Under the pieces are notes generated by a model, which was not told the DNA's origin, searched no databases, and saw only the letters and a program-made list of their open reading frames with translations. Shown here in pieces: positions 62,715-64,000 of a stretch of 64,000 bases of DNA (position 1 is the stretch's first letter; each line of letters starts with the position of its first letter). The stretch covers positions 868,001 to 932,000 of the forward strand of contig BLAL01000178.1 of the NCBI GenBank assembly GCA_015698045.1, read 5' to 3'. Origin of the DNA: Rhizophagus clarus. Its lineage: Eukaryota; Glomeromycota; Glomeromycetes; Glomerales; Glomeraceae. The position numbers were made by a program, and so were the translations under genes.

Positions 62715-63411
62715 ATGTCTAATAGTCCTAATAACCGATTTATGAATCAACCTTCAGGTACATATTGGCGACAAATACCTATACAACCACCGGCACCAAG
62801 TGATCCCAGAATTGTAAATCAATTTCATTCATATGAAACTGATAGTGACAGCGATATAACGAGAACTTATGGTACAATATATAGTAATACGAATTCTCCT
62901 GAAAGCAGCACTCCAGAGGTTTCACCAAGAGCAACACCCGAAATATCTTCTGCAATGCGAATGCGAATGATTGCACACACATCTCGTCCTATACCTTCCG
63001 TACATGATAATGGAATGAATTATACAGGTTTTTTTTTTATTGTTACATGGATAATATCATTAGCTAGGTGTATTTATTGGCGAATTTTAATTTAGATGGT
63101 ATAGATGACCAAAATAATGGTGCAAGAGAAGTTTCAGAATTTGATGAAGTAAATAATGAAATGAATGGTGAAAATATACCTCAGAAAATAACACAGAATC
63201 AACAAGATCAACCGGATGGTAAATAATCCAAAAGGAAAAAAAGCGATTTTAATTTTAATTAATAATGACTTATTTGCAATTATGTAAATTTTTAATAGAA
63301 CCCACAAGAATATTTTTAGTAACCTTACAAGCTTTACGACAAAGAGTGCGTGAATTAGATTCTGATGCGTGGATGTATGTAAAAGCAAATGATAGATTTT
63401 CAAAATTTTAA
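62715..63411 (+). CDS. Small unknown protein, three exons
   Basis: Exons 62715-63027, 63096-63218 and 63299-63411, with GT..AG junctions that keep the frame, give about 182 residues. The N-terminus is Pro/Ser-rich (PIQPPAPSDPRIVNQFHSYE, SPESSTPEVSPRATPE); the C-terminus is helical (RIFLVTLQALRQRVRELDSD). It is divergent from the golgin gene with 222 bp between the starts. No domain recognised. Confidence 0.6.
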
Positions 63412-64000
63412 AGTTCATTTTACGCGTCTTATAAAGAGAGATTGTAAGCTGAGTCCTTGAAATATTATTGGATAAAATTACAAAAGTTAATTGTAAATTA
63501 ATTGCATTCGTTTTTATAAATTATCTATTGAACCACCAAAGATTCAAAATGCAAAGTAAATAGACTATTCATGCTTATTTTTATAATTATAATGCGTGGT
63601 TATTACCTTATTAACCTGCAGTAAAGAACTGGTCGACTGGCTTTAAATAACTAGATTCAGAAACTGGAGAACGTGGCACGACTGGCACGTCTTGAACATT
63701 ACTACTTAACAATCCTAATTAATATCCCGATGTAGAATGCTGAATTTAATGATTGAGATTTCCTCTAAATGAATCGATTATGCCACACACGATTCTGAAA
63801 AAAAAAAATTTATCATGTAAGTAAATTAAGGATGAATAATCTATCGTGTTTAAATAACATTATGTACATATAAAAGAAAGATTTCTATGAACAATAATAA
63901 TTACTTGAAATATTTCATATTTGTCAAATTGATTATTTTGACTAATAGGCTTACCATATGAAGTTTTATTACACTCGAATCGTTTATAACTAATACGAAT
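63412..64000. other. Right edge of the window, no gene identified
   Basis: The last 590 bp contain no open frame with coding texture. A less AT-rich part near 63620-63720 may belong to a gene or exon continuing outside the window. Confidence 0.4.

Noticed and set aside
1-64000. tRNA and rRNA genes
   Set aside because: I saw no cloverleaf-type A/B box pair or rRNA-like conserved stretch on either strand.

Overview
The window looks like nuclear DNA of an arbuscular mycorrhizal fungus, most likely Rhizophagus or a close relative (Glomeromycotina). The evidence is the very AT-rich spacers, short spliceosomal introns with GTAAG donors, and protein families that are strongly expanded in that lineage: F-box/LRR proteins, divergent TKL-like kinases, Crinkler-type header domains, SAM domains joined to nuclease folds, and hAT elements. 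The genus is an inference from this texture and not from a marker gene.

Layout. Bases 1-9962 are host DNA: the 5' end of an F-box gene, an F-box/LRR gene, a two-exon protein kinase and long AT-rich spacers. Bases 9964-51610 are one large mobile element of about 41.6 kb, with 1.73-kb terminal inverted repeats (TIRs, about 99% identical) and a TATATTA direct repeat at both edges. Bases 51618-64000 are host DNA again: a long AT-rich tract with small non-autonomous insertions, a 13-exon golgin gene of the TMF/Sgm1 type, and a small three-exon gene.

The big element has the broad plan of a Polinton/Maverick: a DNA polymerase B, an rve-type integrase, an A32-like packaging ATPase, long TIRs and a short target duplication. 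It departs from the textbook plan in several ways. The polymerase looks like the ordinary DNA/RNA-primed type and is paired with an archaeo-eukaryotic primase-SF3 helicase at the opposite end. The integrase carries a C-terminal zinc ribbon and a Vsr-like nuclease domain. In place of an obvious jelly-roll capsid and adenoviral-type protease there is a Gag-like polyprotein (coiled coil, Ty3-like capsid, CCHC knuckle) linked to a retropepsin through an A9-GTGA slippery site, and a second identical site follows the protease. There is no reverse transcriptase and no LTR. The TIRs run into the coding sequence of polymerase and primase, so the two replication genes share promoters and their first 15 residues.

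The centre (about 23-46 kb) is a cargo region of mostly leftward genes: Crinkler-header proteins (one spliced to a NYN ribonuclease domain), SAM-nuclease proteins, a RING finger protein, F-box proteins (one fused to a Gag-like segment), a second retropepsin-like gene, and coiled-coil and zinc-binding proteins of unknown role. A 4.75-kb hAT transposon with a perfect 8-bp duplication has split one small cargo gene.

The copy is damaged. Many genes carry a single in-frame stop, nearly always TGA, and several have one-base frameshifts. The differences between the two TIRs are mostly C/T and G/A changes at CpG, so methylation-driven CGA-to-TGA decay explains most stops. All functional statements rest on motifs read by eye; no similarity search was run.
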